DNA of 9,318 nucleotides from Ruminococcus sp. (GTDB taxonomy: Bacteria; Bacillota; Clostridia; Oscillospirales; Ruminococcaceae), in the NCBI GenBank assembly GCA_031262625.1, contig JAISHJ010000124.1, positions 1 to 9,318 of the forward strand. Reading direction: 5' to 3'. Below are positions 6,358 through 9,318 of the stretch, piece after piece; within the stretch, counting starts at the first letter, position 1; every line of letters starts with the position of its first letter. The position numbers and the translations under genes are program-made. The notes beneath the pieces were generated by a model, which did not search any database, was not told the DNA's origin, and saw nothing but the letters and a program-made list of their open reading frames with translations.

Positions 6358-6718
6358 AACCGAGGACTTTTTGGACGGTTTGAAGGATACGGTCGCCTTT
6401 GAAGGGCTTTACAATAAAGTCGAGTGCGCCGAGTTTAATTGCTTCGACAACCATTGCTTCCTGACCCATTGCAGAACACATAACAATTTTTGCATCAGCG
6501 TGTGCTTTTTTTATGTCACGGAGGGCTTCGATACCGGTTTTGTTAGGCATGGTAATGTCCATGATAACGAGATCGGGCTTTTCCTCTTCAAATTTATTAC
6601 AAGCTATTTCGCCGTCCTGCGCTTCGACAATATCAGTATAACCATTTTTTGTAAGGGTATCCTTTATCATCATTCTCATGAATGCGGCATCATCGACGAG
6701 CATAATTTTCTTCGCCAT
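6356..6718 (-). CDS. cheY: Chemotaxis response regulator CheY
   Basis: CheY carries the chemotaxis signal: phosphorylated by CheA, it binds FliM and FliY in the motor switch and changes rotation. The 120-residue product is a stand-alone receiver domain of normal length. It shows the acidic pair D9 D10, the phospho-acceptor D54 (VIMDITMP), S82 at the Thr/Ser switch position, F101 at the aromatic switch position, and K104 in the conserved KPF. All catalytic positions are intact. The ATG lies 1 nt after the fliY stop, and its AGGAGGAG ribosome site is formed by the last fliY codons, so translation is probably coupled. Its stop codon touches the last partial unit of the downstream 21-bp array. 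Adjacent fliY is a likely CheY-P phosphatase, which fits the context. Confidence 0.97.
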   Translation of the reverse strand: MAKKIMLVDDAAFMRMMIKDTLTKNGYTDIVEAQDGEIACNKFEEEKPDLVIMDITMPNKTGIEALRDIKKAHADAKIVMCSAMGQEAMVVEAIKLGALDFIVKPFKGDRILQTVQKVLG

Positions 6719-6719
6719 G

Positions 6720-8015
6720 TTAACGATCTCCTCCTATTGATTCCAAGAATTTGGATTTTATGATTTCGGTTATTCTCACCGCAAAGTTATCGTCTATTAC
6801 TACAACGTCGCCTTTAGCAACCAGGTTGCCGTTAACGATAATATCGACGGGAGCACCTGCCTGACGTTCAAGTTCAATAATTGTACCCTGTGTGAAGTCG
6901 AGTATTTCCTTTACCTTTTTGGAAGTTTGACCTATTTCAACGGTTACGTTTAGGGGAACGTCCAAGAGGAGTTTAAGGTTATCGTTCTGTTGCTTCCCGA
7001 TTGAGGGATTTTGATAATTCTCAAAGGCTTGAAGCTGTGCAAGCTGTACATTCGGCATAGGAGAAACTGCACCGGGGTAGCCCCCATACGGCGGATAGCC
7101 CATAGGTACTCCGGCAGGTGTACCCGCCGGTACTCCATACGGCGGCGGATAACCGCCCATTGCCGCAGGGTCGGGGTAACCCATACCGGGCGGTACTGCG
7201 CCCATTCCGGGCATTGCTCCCATTCCGGGCATGGCTCCCATGCCTTGTGGGGCTTGCTGTACCGGCGGCGGAGCTGCCGCCGCACCCGAGCTGCTGTCTG
7301 CACCGCCGCCTAGCATCGCGTTGATAGCTTCTTGGCTGAGTGCACCGCCGCTTGAAGCGGCAGGAGCAGGAGCGGGTTCAGGAGTCGGTTCAGGTTCGGT
7401 AACACCGAAATTCCCCATCATTTTATCTGCCATGTCTTTTGCAAGGTCAAGAGATAAAACGGAGATAAATTCAGAGTTAATTACGTTGTCGATTGAAAGG
7501 TTGAATTTTATGACGCAGACTTCTTCTTCATCGCCGAAACCGTAAAGGTCTTCCGCAGAAGCATCGCCCTCTTGGACGAGAGCCTGCGGCGTGGAAATGT
7601 CAACCGCGGTTTCGATTATCTCTGAAAGAGCGGTCGCCGAAGCGCCCATCATTTGATTCATGACTTCACAGACGGCTGAGATATTCATCTCGTCAAACTG
7701 GAAATCATCAGTAACCTCAAGGGGCAAACCCATCAGTTGAGCTAAGATAAGCTGAACGTCCGATTGCTTGAGAACTAAGACATTTTGTCCGGAAATACCC
7801 TGAATATAGGTAATTTTAACGACGACACTCGGCTCAAGTTCAGGGAAACCAAGTTCCTTGCGCTGTATTACGGACACGGTCGGAGTAGTGATCCATACTT
7901 TCGCCGAAAGCATGGTAGATACTGCGGTGGCTGCCGAGCCCATGGTGATATTCATAATCTCGCCGATAGCATCGCGTTCGATATCGCCGAAGCTTGCTGC
8001 GGTCAGCTTACTCAT
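6720..8015 (-). CDS. fliY: Flagellar motor switch phosphatase FliY (CheC-like domain + SpoA/FliN domain)
   Basis: FliY replaces FliN in the C-ring of many Gram-positive bacteria and also dephosphorylates CheY-P. From the ATG at 8015 the product is 431 residues. The CheC-like domain (about 5-200) carries both family active-site motifs intact: DAIGEIMN (E19, N22) and SAVCEVMN (E117, N120). An acidic Pro/Glu/Ala linker follows (206-220), then LSQEAINAML (226-235), which looks like the CheY-binding peptide of FliM/FliY. A long Pro/Gly/Met/Ala linker (about 245-320) leads to the C-terminal SpoA/FliN domain (about 346-425). The N-terminus lacks the LSQxEIDALL peptide known from Bacillus FliY. An in-frame ATG at 8030 would add MEKSC but lacks a good ribosome site; GGAG (8025-8028) is 9 nt before the chosen ATG. 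The gap to fliM is 219 nt and contains repeats. Confidence 0.95.
   Translation of the reverse strand: MSKLTAASFGDIERDAIGEIMNITMGSAATAVSTMLSAKVWITTPTVSVIQRKELGFPELEPSVVVKITYIQGISGQNVLVLKQSDVQLILAQLMGLPLEVTDDFQFDEMNISAVCEVMNQMMGASATALSEIIETAVDISTPQALVQEGDASAEDLYGFGDEEEVCVIKFNLSIDNVINSEFISVLSLDLAKDMADKMMGNFGVTEPEPTPEPAPAPAASSGGALSQEAINAMLGGGADSSSGAAAAPPPVQQAPQGMGAMPGMGAMPGMGAVPPGMGYPDPAAMGGYPPPYGVPAGTPAGVPMGYPPYGGYPGAVSPMPNVQLAQLQAFENYQNPSIGKQQNDNLKLLLDVPLNVTVEIGQTSKKVKEILDFTQGTIIELERQAGAPVDIIVNGNLVAKGDVVVIDDNFAVRITEIIKSKFLESIGGDR
6727..6735 (-). promoter_or_regulatory. cheY ribosome binding site embedded in the fliY coding end
   Basis: AGGAGGAGA on the operon strand is made by the fliY codons for its final Gly-Gly-Asp, followed by CGT TAA and the cheY ATG. 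It is a strong site, 8 nt from the ATG as measured from the end of the run. Confidence 0.8.
7201..7242. repeat. 18-bp in-frame repeat within the fliY linker
   Basis: Units 7201-7218 and 7219-7236 differ at one base and run into a partial third. They encode repeated PGMGAM steps in the FliY interdomain linker. Because the unit is six codons, changes in copy number keep the frame and change only linker length. Confidence 0.75.
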
Positions 8016-8089
8016 ACAGCTTTTCTCCATTCCGCCCGCCTGTAAATCTTAAAGGCAGATAATTTATGCTTCATGTTGTTTTGCACGGG

Positions 8090-8192
8090 AACAGCTTTCA
8101 TACCTACACCCACGTGTTAAGTCTAAGAAACTGTCGGTGATGATTACATAAAATATAACTCAACAGCTATCATACATACACGCACGTGTCAG
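8090..8192. repeat. Pair of 31-bp imperfect direct repeats with CACGTG cores in the fliM–fliY gap
   Basis: Copy A (8090-8120) and copy B (8162-8192) match at 26 of 31 positions with a period of 72. Both contain the palindrome CACGTG (8111-8116 and 8183-8188) and a short ACAC/GTGT inverted repeat. On the operon strand each copy ends in ATGA(A/T)AGCTGTT, so both contain an ATG. The copy A ATG opens a 29-codon frame that ends in an ATGA overlap with fliY; the copy B ATG opens a 9-codon frame. No promoter is convincing in the gap. A paired protein-binding site or a duplicated leader are possible readings, both inference. Confidence 0.65.
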
Positions 8193-8234
8193 CACTCAGG
8201 TACTCCCGCTCACCTCTTTTTCTCCGATTCGCTT

Positions 8235-9266
8235 TTAGGAAACGACTCCCATTAGGTTACGGAGGAATTCATCATTGTAAACATTGTCTATCTTAACGGC
8301 TTTATTATTGCCGAGTAAACCGAGTTTTCCGTCAAACCAAATATTACCGCCGATTTTAACTTCAATATTTGAATCAATCGGCAATTGAAGCGGAATTATA
8401 TCGCCGGGTGTAAGGGTTAGAATGTCGTAAAGGTCAAGTTCTGTATCACGGAAAACCGCTCTCACCTTTAGTTCGGTGTCTTTGATATTCTGTAGTAGTG
8501 AAACCTGACGTTCGCTTTCCTTCTTCGGGTCAAGTTTCTTTACGCCGCGAGCATACTTATCCGAGAATTTCGTCATCATCGCTTCGAGCACAAGCCCGGG
8601 AATAGCGACTGAAACGGTATTTTCGGTGCTGTTAATCACTATGTCAAAGGTAATCAGTATTACTATATCGTCGGGACCGAGGACTTGCATTGCGCGTGAA
8701 TTTGTCTCAATATTCGTGACATTCGGGTTTATGTCGATATAATTGGCGAAAGGCTCTTTTAAGAGCTGCGCCATTCGTTCAAGTACTCTTGACATCAGAC
8801 CGACTTCAATTTCGGTAAAGTCACGGTCGAGAATAGTGGTCTCGCCCGCGCCGCCCTCAAGTCTGTCAATCATTGCCATTGTGATTGCGTTGTTTATCTG
8901 TATCAGCGTTCCGCCGTCTTCAAGCGTGTCATCGTCCATTCCGAGACTTACTACCGAAATCATTGTGTAATCCGGCAGGGCGTTATTAAACTCAAAGTAT
9001 CGGTTTTCCTCAATTTGAGCCATCTCAACCTTGCAGTAAATTCGGAGCAGTGACGTGAGATAACTCGAAAGGACTCGCGCATATCCTTCAAATATTGTGC
9101 CGACGAGTGAAAGCTGTTCTTTCGTGAACTTCTTCGGCATTTTGAAGTTATAGCTTTTTACCTTTTTGGTATTCGTCTCATTTTCAATCTGCTCAATCGA
9201 CTCCTCACCGGACGAGAGATTTTTAAGCAGTTCGTCTATTTGACTTTGTGACATAGCATCTGCCAA
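8235..9266 (-). CDS. fliM: Flagellar motor switch protein FliM
   Basis: FliM links FliG to FliY/FliN in the C-ring and binds CheY-P to switch the motor. The 343-residue product has the normal length. It starts with the CheY-binding peptide MSQSQIDELL (5-14) and continues into the middle CheC-like domain (about 45-235), with the FliG-contacting GGAG loop at 138-141. It ends in a SpoA-type domain (about 263-330). The start is the TTG at 9266, which lies 10 nt after AAGGAG. The in-frame ATG at 9254 (codon 5) is more than 20 nt from that site, though it would keep the peptide intact. The gene upstream is outside the window; only 52 nt remain, with no identifiable coding end. Downstream a 219-nt gap precedes fliY, unusual for this pair. 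Confidence 0.97.
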   Translation of the reverse strand: MADAMSQSQIDELLKNLSSGEESIEQIENETNTKKVKSYNFKMPKKFTKEQLSLVGTIFEGYARVLSSYLTSLLRIYCKVEMAQIEENRYFEFNNALPDYTMISVVSLGMDDDTLEDGGTLIQINNAITMAMIDRLEGGAGETTILDRDFTEIEVGLMSRVLERMAQLLKEPFANYIDINPNVTNIETNSRAMQVLGPDDIVILITFDIVINSTENTVSVAIPGLVLEAMMTKFSDKYARGVKKLDPKKESERQVSLLQNIKDTELKVRAVFRDTELDLYDILTLTPGDIIPLQLPIDSNIEVKIGGNIWFDGKLGLLGNNKAVKIDNVYNDEFLRNLMGVVS

Positions 9267-9276
9267 AAAATATCAT

Positions 9277-9282
9277 CTCCTT
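9277..9282 (-). promoter_or_regulatory. fliM ribosome binding site supporting a TTG start
   Basis: AAGGAG on the operon strand stands 10 nt before TTG (9266) and 22 nt before the ATG at 9254. This favours TTG. The 9267-9318 stretch otherwise shows nothing identifiable. Confidence 0.65.
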
Positions 9283-9318
9283 TTCGGAATCGAATTTTAG
9301 ATTTATTGTCGCTTGTCA

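Noticed and set aside
6104..6763. Plus-strand 219-codon frame with LDSGLSP heptads, through the 21-bp array and antisense to cheY.
   Set aside because: It is open because the 21-bp unit has no stop and it then shadows cheY. The non-repeat part resembles no known family and the opposite strand holds a clear CheY.
8016..8030. fliY start at the upstream ATG (8030), adding MEKSC.
   Set aside because: No good ribosome site precedes it, and GGAG of the proper spacing serves the ATG at 8015. It cannot be fully excluded.
8031..8234. c-di-GMP or other riboswitch in the fliM–fliY gap.
   Set aside because: No GEMM-type conserved core or other known aptamer pattern could be found by eye; the only structure is the direct repeats.
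9283..9305. Possible sigma-28 (TAAA…GCCGATAA-type) promoter before fliM.
   Set aside because: The best match has two mismatches in the -10 and a 13-bp spacer instead of about 15, and it runs into the ribosome site.

Overview
The window is the middle of a flagellar export/switch operon, with every gene on the minus strand. Read in the direction of transcription (high to low coordinates) the order is fliM – fliY – cheY – fliO – fliP – fliQ – fliR – flhB – flhA, with flhA cut off by the window edge a few codons before its expected end. This is the order of the Bacillus subtilis fla/che operon core. The two-domain FliY (CheC-like phosphatase plus SpoA/FliN) with cheY directly behind it, the separate small FliO, and strong AGGAGG-type ribosome sites point to a Gram-positive Firmicute, most likely a Clostridia member. 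The sequence does not allow a closer identification.

Layout. 9266-6356: switch and signalling block: FliM and FliY form the C-ring switch that CheY-P binds, and FliY probably also dephosphorylates CheY-P. 6114-3517: the FliO/P/Q/R block that builds the export gate in the membrane. 3304-1: FlhB and FlhA, the substrate-specificity switch and the export-gate nonamer. Some junctions are tight: fliY/cheY are 1 nt apart, fliO/fliP overlap by 20 nt, and fliP/fliQ are 47 nt apart. No promoter, intrinsic terminator, tRNA, rRNA, CRISPR array or insertion sequence is recognisable. No stretch longer than 300 bases lacks a gene.

The unusual part is what lies between the genes. The four larger junctions each carry a different repetitive or palindromic element: a pair of 31-bp direct repeats with CACGTG cores (fliM–fliY), an eight-copy 21-bp tandem array (cheY–fliO), two 45/44-bp direct repeats plus a perfect 16-bp GC-rich hairpin (fliR–flhB), and a 17-bp-arm hairpin with a possible competing fold (flhB–flhA). 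flhB and flhA, which follow the two large hairpins, are the only genes here without a clear Shine-Dalgarno sequence. Two proteins also look unusual: FliP has a long low-complexity segment after its signal peptide, and FliY carries its CheY-binding-like LSQEAIN motif inside the interdomain linker instead of at the N-terminus.

I see no wholly new gene system. The genes are standard flagellar genes. The candidates for new biology are the intergenic repeats, a possible small reading frame ahead of fliY, and the two protein oddities.
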